A DNA stretch of 64,000 nucleotides, from the NCBI GenBank assembly GCA_947623455.1, contig OX392527.1:9234001-9298000 (forward strand), read 5' to 3'. Of this stretch, positions 35,401 through 45,050 are shown piece by piece. The notes under the pieces are model-generated. The model was not told the origin of the DNA. It saw only the letters and a list, made by a program, of their open reading frames with translations, and made no database searches. This DNA comes from Mimachlamys varia (Eukaryota; Mollusca; Bivalvia; Pectinida; Pectinidae). Every line of letters begins with the position of its first letter. Positions within the stretch are counted from its first letter, which is position 1. The position numbers and the translations under genes were made by a program.

Positions 35401-35803
35401 GTTTGATGCTCTTTCCTTGGTGCCGTATGGACCGTTTCCAGTCTTTGGCGGTTTCTCTACCGCTAACATACTGGAATTCATTTGGGGTGAGCCACGACCC
35501 CTGAAAGGATAGACACGAGCCCTTACTCCCCTGGTAAAGTTTGGATAAGTACATTAAAGCCTTGTTGGGTCCACACTCCACCTCCAGGACTGTATCGCCC
35601 TCTTTCTCTATGGGACACAGATATTCCGTAGCGCCGTCAGCTTCCAAGTCCAACACATTGCTTACGGAAAGTTTCTCCGTAACACTGTCCGATTTCGTTT
35701 CCCTGTCCATGGCTGGTTTGTTGTTGGCAGATTTTAGTTTGCCCTTTTTTCCCCGTTTCTGGGTTTGTTTGGAGCCGTCCGATAACACTCTCTTCCCTGG
35801 CAT
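17276..35803 (-). CDS. SAMD11: SAMD11-like SAND + SAM domain transcriptional repressor, six exons
   Basis: The coding sequence joins 35803-35357, 26199-25334, 25117-24693, 24079-23644, 19183-18502 and 17473-17276, all on the minus strand. Every junction has GT and AG, phases agree, and 3051 coding bases give 1017 residues plus TGA. The SAND domain (about 73-142) has ECGPNKA, QGSKG, WLTPNEF and the DNA-binding KDWK (120-123). The SAM domain (about 930-995) has NWSAEKV, LEGCSSYA, IEGKLLPLL and NLGMKVGPA. This order matches vertebrate long SAMD11, a SAMD7/SAMD11-type nuclear protein that works with Polycomb PRC1 through SAM-SAM contacts. Seen here: domains and exon phases. Inferred: nuclear repressor role. 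Odd points are the acidic exon 2 and the 11-residue repeats in exon 3. The start ATG follows an in-frame TAA 15 nt upstream, and further 5' UTR exons are possible. Confidence 0.87.
17474..18501 (-). other. Intron 5, with a diverged 65-bp duplication
   Basis: This 1028-bp phase-0 intron splits the SAM domain. It contains two diverged copies of a 65-bp segment, starting AGATGTTACCTGTC at 18196 and 18261 and each containing ATACGT-type palindromic steps. Short frames in it look incidental. Confidence 0.7.
18502..19183 (-). CDS. SAMD11: Exon 5: Pro/Ser-rich region, CtBP-type motif, first half of SAM
   Basis: This exon encodes residues 725-952. The acceptor is TTTTGTGTTTCCAG, in phase with exon 4 (TT/C gives Phe), and the donor is CTAAG/GTAAGC in phase 0. 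It opens with a Pro/Phe/Leu-rich segment (PYFSMWTPDLLFPPGLF). ALDLS (836-840), next to the basic patch TKRTK, resembles the PxDLS motif that recruits the CtBP co-repressor. A His-rich patch (HKTHHNSHRHKK) and QCKCG follow. The SAM domain begins at NWSAEKV (931-937) and runs to SSYAK at the exon end. The frame remains open into the intron upstream, through a 30-bp repeat array. Confidence 0.9.
19235..19661. repeat. 30-bp tandem repeat in intron 4, open in frame into exon 5
   Basis: About 14 copies of a 30-bp unit with the core CACGTTAGTATGGACATGG, followed by CGACAGGACGC. Because 30 is a multiple of 3, stop-free frames run through it on both strands. On the minus strand it reads as a 10-residue repeat MSILTWRPVA that continues without a stop into exon 5. 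The exon 5 acceptor at 19184-19185, with its pyrimidine tract, lies between. I therefore treat the repeat as intronic, and a gene predictor could easily include it by mistake. Confidence 0.92.
19836..21396. repeat. 44-bp tandem repeat in intron 4
   Basis: About 35 copies of a 44-bp unit with the core AGGTAACTTGTAAACGTTTA, followed by TTACAATCTAATGTTATACTC. Some units lack AATG and are 40 bp long. A block around 20391 recurs at 20869 (offset 478 bp), so a group of about 11 units was copied together. The unit alternates AAACGTTTATT, AGACGTGTATT and AACCGTTTATT variants. Confidence 0.95.
21397..23643. other. Remainder of intron 4 with no recognised feature
   Basis: This is non-repetitive intronic sequence. 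Open frames at 21567-21803 (plus), 22450-22872 (minus) and 22882-23106 (minus) show no family resemblance and are not needed for phase continuity between exons 4 and 5. The 23130-23560 part is AT-rich and ends near a TGACGTCA at 23505-23512. I see no exon that I can support. Confidence 0.5.
23644..24079 (-). CDS. SAMD11: Exon 4: charged linker
   Basis: This exon encodes residues 580-725. The acceptor is TTAATTGCAG, in phase with the exon 3 end (G/AA gives Glu). The donor is CCCTTT/GTAAGT in phase 2. The sequence is rich in Lys, Glu, Ser and His. It includes SAPSELLEFLHKKRG, a short hydrophobic stretch MLYPWMKKE, and YNDYMRALAAKQER near the end. The last stretch may be helical and sits where vertebrate SAMD11 has a Gln/Leu-rich helix before its Pro-rich part; that correspondence is tentative. 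No named domain is visible. Confidence 0.82.
24316..24582. repeat. About 18-bp imperfect tandem repeat in intron 3
   Basis: About 14 imperfect units of the type CGTCCCATAACACACGAC, with variants CATCCCATAAAACAAGAC and CCCATAATATGCCAGT. They lie inside the 613-bp intron between exons 3 and 4. As the period is a multiple of 3, a minus-strand frame (CVMGRVYYETG-like) stays open through it. That frame is not in phase-compatible context and is not called. Confidence 0.8.
24693..25117 (-). CDS. SAMD11: Exon 3: ten 11-residue repeats
   Basis: This exon encodes residues 438-580. The acceptor is AAATTTTAG; its first base completes a Ser codon, and the exon ends ACAG/GTACGC in phase 1. Residues 453-562 divide without gaps into ten 11-residue units. 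The commonest pattern has D or E at position 6, L, I or F at 7, and K or R at 11, for example KDCPNDLSTKS, GDCPADISNKK and QDYPADLTKDN. This fits a hendecad-type amphipathic helix or coiled coil. A 216-bp intron separates it from exon 2. I know of no such block in vertebrate SAMD11. Confidence 0.85.
25334..26199 (-). CDS. SAMD11: Exon 2: long acidic region
   Basis: This exon encodes residues 150-438. It starts after TTTTGCAG in phase 0 and ends AG/GTAAGC in phase 2. It opens with a basic patch (NGKRPKKGGKRSLSSRRGRR), a likely nuclear localisation signal. It then becomes strongly acidic and Ser-rich, with runs such as EEEEVKVNSEIEE and EMEEVEEEEQKVEE towards the end. No folded domain is recognisable and it is probably disordered. 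The reading frame also stays open upstream of the acceptor for 15 codons, but the acceptor and phase match favour starting at 26199. Confidence 0.85.
26200..29384. other. 3' part of intron 1, mostly unique
   Basis: There is no exon I can support. It contains a TTTA/TTCA microsatellite (about 26357-26391) and three diverged 23-bp units starting GGACG at 27826, 27849 and 27872 (GGACGTGTATCACGTGGTGT type). Several short open frames on both strands have no family resemblance. Vertebrate SAMD11 has a short Cys-containing segment after SAND; I looked for a small minus-strand exon that could encode it and saw none. Confidence 0.5.
29385..30850. repeat. 50-bp tandem repeat in intron 1
   Basis: About 29 copies of a 50-bp unit with the core ATTTACGGAAACTTGAAAC, followed by ACAAACTGATAAATAATC and TCGTTCAGCTACA. 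Copies from 29450 to 30350 are homogeneous and those from 30360 to 30850 are increasingly diverged and irregular, a classic decayed array edge. The TACGGAAA word is shared with the next array and with the 25-bp satellite at the window's right end. Confidence 0.94.
30851..32335. repeat. 41-bp tandem repeat in intron 1
   Basis: About 35 copies of a unit of about 41 bp with the core TACGGAAACACGAATATTG, followed by TAGTATAAATACAAACACTATC. Longer variants of about 49 bp contain an extra ATACTAAAAC insert and become common after 31730. It abuts the 50-bp array and shares its TACGGAAAC core. Confidence 0.94.
32336..32620. repeat. Decayed repeat flank carrying isolated TACGGAAA words
   Basis: TTTACGGAAA or close variants occur near 32453, 32492, 32519 and 32604 in otherwise diverged sequence (for example CAACTACAATTTACGGAAAA). 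This looks like an eroded extension of the 50-bp array, now on the far side of the 41-bp array. Confidence 0.6.
32621..35234. other. 5' part of intron 1 with no supported exon
   Basis: Unique sequence with a plus-strand frame at 32639-32890 (83 codons, Tyr- and Asp-rich) that I do not recognise. No repeats of note lie here apart from the 25-bp duplication at 34413-34462 and a short duplicated ACAAACAACATG motif near 34848 and 34888. Confidence 0.45.
34413..34462. repeat. Two-copy 25-bp direct repeat
   Basis: CCAGTACGTAACACCATACA followed by CGGGT occurs twice, at 34413 and 34438. An upstream TACCCGTGTA could pair with the ATACACGGGT at either end. It is a small local duplication with no evident function. 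Confidence 0.85.
35235..35357. repeat. Triplicated splice-donor segment (52-54 bp tandem repeat)
   Basis: GTGCCAGGTGACTTACC starts at 35235, 35289 and 35341, separated by C/T-rich tracts (CCTCCCCTCC...CCCCGGG). On the minus strand each copy carries the same consensus donor AG/GTAAGT, giving exon ends at 35357, 35305 and 35251. Use of 35357 keeps phase 0 with exon 2. The other two add 52 or 106 nt and shift the frame. Confidence 0.9.
35357..35803 (-). CDS. SAMD11: Exon 1: N-terminus and complete SAND domain
   Basis: This exon encodes residues 1-149 and ends in phase 0 at a perfect donor (AAG/GTAAGT). Residues 1-40 are Lys-rich and could serve nuclear import. The SAND domain spans about 73-142 with ECGPNKALMYL (76-86), YQGSKG (90-95), WLTPNEF (104-110), SGRETAKDWKRSIR (114-127) and SKGIL at its end. 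KDWK is the known DNA-contact motif of SAND domains. AAC precedes the ATG, giving A at -3, and an in-frame TAA lies 15 nt upstream. The donor region is triplicated in tandem downstream (see the entry at 35235-35357). Confidence 0.9.
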
Positions 35804-35862
35804 GTTGACTTGTGGTTAAATAAAATCGTACACACACACTAACCACGTCTTTCTCCTCCAAG

Positions 35863-35870
35863 CTATATAA
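35863..35870 (-). promoter_or_regulatory. Possible TATA box upstream of exon 1
   Basis: TTATATAG on the minus strand lies about 60 nt before the ATG, a plausible distance for a TATA box with a short 5' UTR. It is a single AT-rich match with no other promoter element, so the call is weak. The real start site could be further upstream. Confidence 0.22.
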
Positions 35871-38800
35871 TTATAAATTGGTCATGAATACTTCAAGTGC
35901 GGATATCGTAAGGATAGCCGGTACACGGCGAACACACACAACAGGGCGATATTTCATTATCTGTAATTACTTATCGCGTTTTGCGTAAGTATATCCACAA
36001 AGTACTAATCTATCAAACATCCCGGCTAACAGCAGTCTGTCGTGGCCCCTCGCACCCACATGTGTTGTGTGACGGATTGTACAGCGTGGTCTCATGGGCG
36101 TCAAAGTCCCCGTAACTTCTCTGTTCAAGTAAAGAAAGAGAAATAATGAAACAACATTTCCGTAAATCCACACTAAGACTAGCGTACATGTAACAATATA
36201 CTAGCGAAGCATCGCTAACTCCTTTGTATACACAAGTCACGGGTTTTTAAATTCGTCAGTCGATCGTTATACCACGACTTGGACTAATACATGGTAACGC
36301 GCGCTTACCACCCCGACACAAGTGTATATTAAGTATGAAATGTGATGAGTAGATGAGAAAAGAAAGAACAGAATCTCCGTAGCTAGTCTACTTCCTGCAG
36401 GGGGCAGCCGGCAAACGTCCGTCGAGTAACAATCAATAACAATACTTCTCGTGTAGACTCCTTATCTGTCACGTCCACAAAACTTAGTGGGCTTTACCCA
36501 CGCACCAGCACGGAAACCGTAAATCCCCGCCGCTCTCCTATAGCTCGTGTTAACGATAAACAAAGAAAACATTCCAATGCCCGCTCGGCGTGACAGAACC
36601 TACGTTTGTAAATTAGAGTGAAATTTGAAGCGAGGCGTAATAATTTTGTTAGCGTAGAAACCCGTATCCGTTATGCGTCGTCAGTTATTGGGTCGGAAAT
36701 CACGAAAGATCTGAAAGCAAACTAGTGGAAATGTAATCCATAGCAAACTAGGGTCAATACGTATCGCCGAGCACGTTTACGTCGCAGGATACTTACCCTC
36801 CCCTCGTTTCGCAGCAATAAAATGAGAGGACGAGAGTTTTCAAAAGCAATCCGTCGTAGCTTGCGGCTTTAATATTATCCGTCTCTGTAAATCGTGCCTC
36901 GCGATTGGCACTTTTATTGATAATCGGCGGGGAGATTACTTAACTAGGCACTATCGGTTTCTTCAATGACGGTTCTTTGTTGTTAGAGCTATTTTCCGCT
37001 TATGGAAGATCAATACCGCCCCAGGTCTTTATCGAATCATCCTCGCGTCGCCCAACACTTACTGAAAGGCACGCCGACGGAAATCTCCGCACAAAAATCC
37101 ATCGCAACCAAAGTAAACGTTCGATTTAAGTTGTATTCATCTACGTGGTATGTTACATCCGTAATAACGTCAGGACCTGTCTCCGTGGTCCACGTGTCGT
37201 ACAGTCGTAAATCCTGCTATTTACCGTAACGCTGTTACACATACACACGTGCACGTAATATTTCTAAACAAAGCCTAGTAATTACCTTGTCCGTATTTTT
37301 TCTATAAAACCCGCATCAGCCCAGCAGAACACGTCCGTAGTTGTCGTCTGCCAAACGCGCACAGAGAGAAAACAGTTCACTCCTCGCACTGCCACAGTCC
37401 CGGAACAAAATGTCACGAAGTGCGATCTACGGAAACGCTCAGATATCCGTCCTGGTGTGGGCAGTGCCGCGCGTCGAGTGGCCCGCCGGCCAACAATACA
37501 GTCGGTTACGTATGTACACTACAATGGCTCGAACATTCACTCCGAGCGGCGTTTAGCACGGAGCGATCTTGTTACCACCACGTCGTGTACAAACAATCAA
37601 TTTAATCTGTTTCCATACGTCTCGTAATTGGTCACCTGTGAAACCGATCGCTTGTGTTTAGCCGACTACTATTAAACAACATACCGTGTGCTATTTGCGT
37701 AGGGTATAAATAATATATCAAAGGATCTTTTATATGTTAGTTCTATTATTTCCAATGACGTAAAGACCGATTTAATATCGTGGCTACACTCGCCTGGCAC
37801 GCCACACTAAAATCATATTTCCGCAGGAAATGATTCGGATGACGAATATCCTAGCGTATCTTTCAAATCACTAGACCGTCGGATGCTGAAACACAGGCCG
37901 ACAGTCGCGGGGTTGTCCACAATTATTCTCAACCTTAATTCCCGCCGATGTTGCACAGAGAAATGCGGAAATTAACAGAGCGTACAACTGTCGTACTAGC
38001 CAGGCGTGATAGGACGAAATGCCCTAAAGAGAAAATGTTATATCTGACAATAAACTCGATTGATTAAGTTTTTATTTGCACGCCGTACTGTACGTTATCT
38101 TGCATTAGCATGGCATTGGTTGATTTGATAAACCGTAAAATCAATAGATACCCCTTCCCTAAACGTGGTGACAACATACACAACCCGTGTATATATTATT
38201 TACTGCCCCGTACAAGGCACTGCTATAATATACAATATTAATCAAACGAGCGTTTGACACAATACCACGAAAGAGTAATTTTACTAACGATCCAGTTGTT
38301 TTTGTCGTATCAAACCAGCATGCGATCTCAAAATAAGCAAACAACGGAAACATTCGGCCAGATAATACATGTGGATTTATAGCCGGTCAACGGCGGACGG
38401 CGGTACTTGTGACGGGCTCGTCAAACATCCGTCCTCGTAGCATTATCTTAAATTACCATTGACTACCCCAGTCACGTAGGCGCACGTACGTATAATCGAC
38501 AAAAGTGACACCGCGTCATAAATTCTCTCCAAACACATTATCTACCGGCACAGGAACACGGACCGATAACATCTCCAGTCCACTTAGTCTCAAATATACA
38601 CGTGGACAATTATAAAACGTGTTAATGCATACACACGCTCGCGCCATTTAAATGTACACATATACACACACATCACCGTGTAGATATTCAATGTATTGAC
38701 GACAGATGTTGTGAATTATATGTTAATGTTAGCGTTACATAATACACTTCATGCGTACGGAACAATCAGCGAAATATCGCCCCAAGTTCTTCACGGTCGT

Positions 38801-39812
38801 TTGTGATATATTTTACGGAAAGTTAAGTCGATACAAAAAATAAGCAATACATTTTATGTATGACTTTTAAGAGTGCATGAACAGGATATAACCTCGTCTA
38901 GCTAAAACAGCTCGTGCTTTCATTGTTTCAATCGCTGTCGTATTCCCCCCGCGGTGCGAGCCCGGTCGTTGTACGCTGAACACGCCACCGCGGAGATCTA
39001 GAGCTATTTCATTTGATCTCCCCACCAAGTTAACACTACGTGTAACGTGTCGAAGAAAAACTAGGATGTGTTTTGTCATGAATTTGGCCTTTCGAGCTCA
39101 GGTTTATTTGTTTCTTGCATGCGCGAAACAGAATTGATAAGAAATACTCATTTCTGTCTCGGGGCTGGAAATTGATACATAAAATACTGTATTACGATCA
39201 CGGCAGTGTGACGCTAGCGGTAGACAGAGCATCTAAATACGCATCCGAGCGGAATGAGAAAAATCTTAGTTATTCATCTGAGTACACAATACTGGCAGTT
39301 TACCCCGTATAAGTAGACATAAAAGTCAAACAACACTACCGACAAACATGTATGAAGACGAGCACCTTTAAAATTCTAACACATTCATAACTTGGGTTAA
39401 ATGCGATAAAACAATGGCCGTGGCGGTACACGTGGGTATGCGAACCGTATACCTCGGCCTGGCATCCCTTGACGGGACAGATTGGACCAAGGCGAAGTAA
39501 AACACCACGGCACCTGCTGAAGTTCCGACACAGACCGACATTTTAACTTGATGAAAATATATACTTCAACCCTACAAAACTGTAGCATTTACGTACACTA
39601 TGTAAACGATTTACTATATGGAAAAGTTCCCCACAAAATGTTCTAGTTTTTATCCTTTAAATACGTTAGTGATTCATGTAAGGAAATTAAACAGATCAAA
39701 CTTTATGGATATGTAACCGGTTATACCCTACGGAAGTGTCCTAGCTTCAACGCCATGAAATGTGACAGTTTTGACCCTTCGGAAAAAAAAGTAAAAAACG
39801 TCAAATGATATA
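35871..39812. other. Upstream region with no recognised gene
   Basis: Nearly 4 kb of unique, CpG-containing sequence 5' of the gene. Short open frames (up to about 75 codons) on both strands resemble nothing I know. It may hold the promoter and non-coding first exons, but I can point to no specific element. ACGGAAA-type words near 38814 and 39730 anticipate the satellite that begins at 39950. Confidence 0.45.
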
Positions 39813-39919
39813 CAGTAATTGAAATGAAACTGATTTACATCGGGAAGTGAAACAGCTTTTGTTTAGAGGGTAACTTGTGTTTCATTTCCCGATGTAAATC
39901 AGTTTCATTTCAATTACTG
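39813..39919. repeat. Palindrome: 41-bp inverted repeat with 25-bp spacer
   Basis: The left arm 39813-39853 (CAGTAATTGAAATGAAACTG...) is the reverse complement of the right arm 39879-39919 (...CAGTTTCATTTCAATTACTG) with a single mismatch. The 25-bp spacer is unrelated. It lies 30 bp before the first degenerate unit of the 25-bp satellite. It could be a short MITE or a replication or breakage-prone cruciform. Confidence 0.9.
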
Positions 39920-40235
39920 AGAGCCAGGACCATTCCGTTTCAGAGGATACAAATTCTTATATTTCCGTAGGTTGACATCTTCTACATTTTCGTATTATCC
40001 AATCTTATTCAGTTCCATAGTGTTACGTCTGCTACATTTCCGCAGTGTTCAGTTTGTAACAATTCCGTAGGGTTAAGTCTGTTATATTTCCGTAGGGTTA
40101 AGTCTGTTACATTTCTGTAGGGTTTAATCTGTTACATTTCCCTAGGGTTAAGTCTGCAACATTTCCGTTGTGTTCAGTCTGTTACATTTCCGTAAGGTTA
40201 AGTCTTTTACATTTCCGTAGTGTTAAGTCTGTTAC

Positions 40236-43200
40236 ATTTCCGTAGTGTTAAGTCTGTTACATTTCCGTAGGGTTAAGTCTGTTATATTTCCGTAGGGTTA
40301 AGTCTGTTACATTTCCGTAGGGTTAAGTCTGTTAAATTTCCGTAGGGTTAAGTCTGTTACATTTCCGTAGGGTTACGTCTGTTATATTTCCGTAGGGTTA
40401 AGTCTGTTATATTTCCGTAGGGTTAAGTCTGTTATATTTCCGTAGGGTTAAGTCTGTTATATTTCCGTAATTAAGTCTGTTATATTTCCGTAGGGTTAAG
40501 TCTGTTACATTTCCGTAGGGTTAAATTTGTTTACATTTCCGTACGGTTAAGTGTGTTACATTTCCGTATGGTTAAGTCTGTAACATTTCTATAGTGTTTA
40601 GTCTGTAACATTTCCGTAAGGTTCAGTCTGCTACATTTCCGTAGAGTTGAGTTTGTCACATATCCGTAGGGTTGAGTTTGTCAAATTTCCGTAGGGTTAA
40701 GTCTGTTACATTTCCATAGCGTTGAGTTTGAAGCATTTCCTTACGGTTCAGTGTGTTACATTTCCGTAGTGTTACATTGTAAGTATGTTACATTTCCATA
40801 GAAAAAGTCTGTAACATTTCCCTGGTTTTAAGTTTGTTATATTTCCGTAGAGTTAAGTCCGTAACATTTTCGTATAGGGTTAAGTCTATTACATTTCCGT
40901 AGAGAAAGTCTGTTACATTTCCGTAGTGTTGAGTTTGTAACATTTCTGTAGTGTTAAGTCTGCAACCTTTCCGTAGGGTTAAGTCTGCAATATTTCTGTA
41001 GTGTTAAGTCTGCAACATTTCCGTAGGGTTAAGTCTATTACATTTCCGTAGGGTTAAGTCTGTTACATTTCCGTAGGGTTAAGTCTGTTACATTTCCGAG
41101 GCGTGAAGTCTGTTACATTTCCGTAGTGTTAATTGTGTAACATTTCCGTATTGTTAAATCTGTAAGATTTCCGTAGTGTTCAATCTGTTACATTTCCGTA
41201 GGGTTAAGACTGTAACATTCTCGTAGTGTTAAGTCTATAACATTTCCGTAGGGTTAAGTCTGTTACATTTCCGTAGTGTTCAGTCTGTTATATTTCCGTA
41301 GTGTTAGGTCTGCAACATTTCCGAAGGGTTAAGTCTGTTACATTTCCGTAGTGTTAAGTCTGTTATATTTCCGTAGTGTTAAGTCTATAACATTTCCGTA
41401 GGGTTAAGTCTGTTACATTTCCGTAGGGTTAAGTCTGTTACATTTCCGTAGGGTTTAGTCTGTTACATTTCCGTAGGGTTAAGTCTGTTACATTTCCGTA
41501 GTGTTAAATCTGTTACATTTCCGTAGGGTTTAGTCTGTTACATTTCCGTAGGGTTAAGTCTATAACATTTCCGTAGGGTTAAGTCTGTTACATTTCCGTA
41601 GGGTTAAATCTGTTACATTTCCGTAGGGTTAAATCTGTTACATTTCCGTAGGGTTTAGTCTGTTACATTTCTGTAGGGTTAAGTCTATAACATTTCCGTA
41701 TTGTTAAGTCTGTTACATTTCCGTAGTGTTAAATCTGTAACATTTCCGTAGGGTTAAATCTGTTACTTTTCCGTAGGGTTAAGTCTATAACATTTCCGTA
41801 ATGTTCAGTTTGTAACATTTCCGTAGGGTTAAATCTGTTACATTTCCGTAGGGTTTAGTCTGTTACACTTCCGTAGGTCTTAAGTCTATAACATTTCCGT
41901 ATTTTTAAGTCTGTTACATTTCCGTAGTGTAAAATCTGTAACATTTCCGTAGGGTTAAGTCTATAACATTTCCGTATTGTTAAGTCTGTTACATTTCCGT
42001 AATGTTCAGTCTGTAACATTTCCGTAGGGTTAAGTCTATAAAATTTCCGAAGGGTTAAGTCTGTTACATTTCCGTAGGGTTAAATCTGTTACATTTCCGC
42101 AGTGTTAGGTCTGCGACATTTCCGTATTGTTAAGTCTGTAACATTTCCGTAGGGTTAAGTTTATATCATTTCCGTAGTGTTCAGTCAGCAATATTTCCAT
42201 ACTGTTCAGTTTGTAACATTTCCGTAGGGTTAAGTCAGCAATATTTCCGTAGTTTTCAGTTTGTAACATTTCCGTAGTGTTAAGTCTATAACATTTCCGT
42301 AGTGTTAAGTCTATAACATTTCCGCACGGTTAAGTCAGCAATATTTCCGTAGTGTTCAGTTTGTTACATTTCCGTAGGGTTAAGTCTGTAACATTTCCGT
42401 AGTGTTGAGTTTGTAACATTTCCGTAGGGTTAAATTTGTTACATTTCCGTAGGGTTTAGTCTGTTACATTTCCGTAGAGTTAAGTCTGTTACATTTCCGT
42501 AGTGTTAAATCTGTTACATTTCTGTAGGGTTTAGTCTGTTACATTTCCGTAGGGTTAAGTCTATAACATTTCCATAGGGTTAAGTCTGTTACATTTCCGT
42601 AGGGTTAAATCTGTTACATTTCCGTAGGGTTTAGTCTGTTACATTTCCGTAGTGTTAAGTCTGTTACATTTCCGTAGGGTTAAGTCTGTTATATTTCCGT
42701 AGGGTTAAGTCTGTTACATTTCCGTAGGGTTAAGTCTGTTAAATTTTCGTAGGGTTAAGTCTGTTACATTTCCGTAGGGTTACGTCTGTTATATTTCCGT
42801 AGGGTTAAGTCTGTTATATTTCCGTAGGGTTAAGTCTGTTATATTTCCGTAGGGTTAAGTCTGTTATATTTCCGTAATTAAGTCTGTTATATTTCCGTAG
42901 GGTTAAGTCTGTTACATTTCCGTAGGGTTAAATTTGTTTACATTTCCGTACGGTTAAGTGTGTTACATTTCCGTATGGTTAAGTCTGTAACATTTCTATA
43001 GTGTTTAGTCTGTAACATTTCCGTAAGGTTCAGTCTGCTACATTTCCGTAGAGTTGAGTTTGTCACATATCCGTAGGGTTGAGTTTGTCAAATTTCCGTA
43101 GGGTTAAGTCTGTTACATTTCCATAGCGTTGAGTTTGAAGCATTTCCTTACGGTTCAGTGTGTTACATTTCCGTAGTGTTACATTGTAAGTATGTTACAT

Positions 43201-45050
43201 TTCCATAGAAAAAGTCTGTAACATTTCCCTGGTTTTAAGTTTGTTATATTTCCGTAGAGTTAAGTCCGTAACATTTTCGTATAGGGTTAAGTCTATTACA
43301 TTTCCGTAGAGAAAGTCTGTTACATTTCCGTAGTGTTGAGTTTGTAACATTTCTGTAGTGTTAAGTCTGCAACCTTTCCGTAGGGTTAAGTCTGCAATAT
43401 TTCTGTAGTGTTAAGTCTGCAACATTTCCGTAGGGTTAAGTCTATTACATTTCCGTAGGGTTAAGTCTGTTACATTTCCGTAGGGTTAAGTCTGTTACAT
43501 TTCCGAGGCGTGAAGTCTGTTACATTTCCGTAGTGTTAATTGTGTAACATTTCCGTATTGTTAAATCTGTAAGATTTCCGTAGTGTTCAATCTGTTACAT
43601 TTCCGTAGGGTTAAGACTGTAACATTCTCGTAGTGTTAAGTCTATAACATTTCCGTAGGGTTAAGTCTGTTACATTTCCGTAGTGTTCAGTCTGTTATAT
43701 TTCCGTAGTGTTAGGTCTGCAACATTTCCGAAGGGTTAAGTCTGTTACATTTCCGTAGTGTTAAGTCTGTTATATTTCCGTAGTGTTAAGTCTATAACAT
43801 TTCCGTAGGGTTAAGTCTGTTACATTTCCGTAGGGTTAAGTCTGTTACATTTCCGTAGGGTTTAGTCTGTTACATTTCCGTAGGGTTAAGTCTGTTACAT
43901 TTCCGTAGTGTTAAATCTGTTACATTTCCGTAGGGTTTAGTCTGTTACATTTCCGTAGGGTTAAGTCTATAACATTTCCGTAGGGTTAAGTCTGTTACAT
44001 TTCCGTAGGGTTAAATCTGTTACATTTCCGTAGGGTTAAATCTGTTACATTTCCGTAGGGTTTAGTCTGTTACATTTCTGTAGGGTTAAGTCTATAACAT
44101 TTCCGTATTGTTAAGTCTGTTACATTTCCGTAGTGTTAAATCTGTAACATTTCCGTAGGGTTAAATCAGTTACTTTTCCGTAGGGTTAAGTCTATAACAT
44201 TTCCGTAATGTTCAGTTTGTAACATTTCCGTAGGGTTAAATCTGTTACATTTCCGTAGGGTTTAGTCTGTTACACTTCCGTAGGTCTTAAGTCTATAACA
44301 TTTCCGTATTTTTAAGTCTGTTACATTTCCGTAGTGTAAAATCTGTAACATTTCCGTAGGGTTAAGTCTATAACATTTCCGTATTGTTAAGTCTGTTACA
44401 TTTCCGTAATGTTCAGTCTGTAACATTTCCGTAGGGTTAAGTCTATAAAATTTCCGAAGGGTTAAGTCTGTTACATTTCCGTAGGGTTAAATCTGTTACA
44501 TTTCCGCAGTGTTAGGTCTGCGACATTTCCGTATTGTTAAGTCTGTAACATTTCCGTAGGGTTAAGTTTATATCATTTCCGTAGTGTTCAGTCAGCAATA
44601 TTTCCATACTGTTCAGTTTGTAACATTTCCGTAGGGTTAAGTCAGCAATATTTCCGTAGTTTTCAGTTTGTAACATTTCCGTAGTGTTAAGTCTATAACA
44701 TTTCCGTAGTGTTAAGTCTATAACATTTCCGCACGGTTAAGTCAGCAATATTTCCGTAGTGTTCAGTTTGTTACATTTCCGTAGGGTTAAGTCTGTAACA
44801 TTTCCGTAGTGTTGAGTTTGTAACATTTCCGTAGGGTTAAATTTGTTACATTTCCGTAGGGTTTAGTCTGTTACATTTCCGTAGAGTTAAGTCTGTTACA
44901 TTTCCGTAGTGTTAAATCTGTTACATTTCTGTAGGGTTTAGTCTGTTACATTTCCGTAGGGTTAAGTCTATAACATTTCCATAGGGTTAAGTCTGTTACA
45001 TTTCCGTAGGGTTAAATCTGTTACATTTCCGTAGGGTTTAGTCTGTTACA
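40236..45050. repeat. Tandem duplication of a 2407-bp satellite block
   Basis: About 40236-42643 and 42643-45050 carry the same order of unit variants. The unique truncated unit CCGTAATTAAGTCTG occurs at about 40465 and again 2407 bp later, and the irregular units (TATAGGGTTAAG, GAAAAAGTCTG, AGGCGTGAAGTC) follow in the same order. I saw only a few substitutions, such as AAATTTCC against AAATTTTC and TCTGTTACTTTT against TCAGTTACTTTT. After 45050 the copies diverge. Confidence 0.88.
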
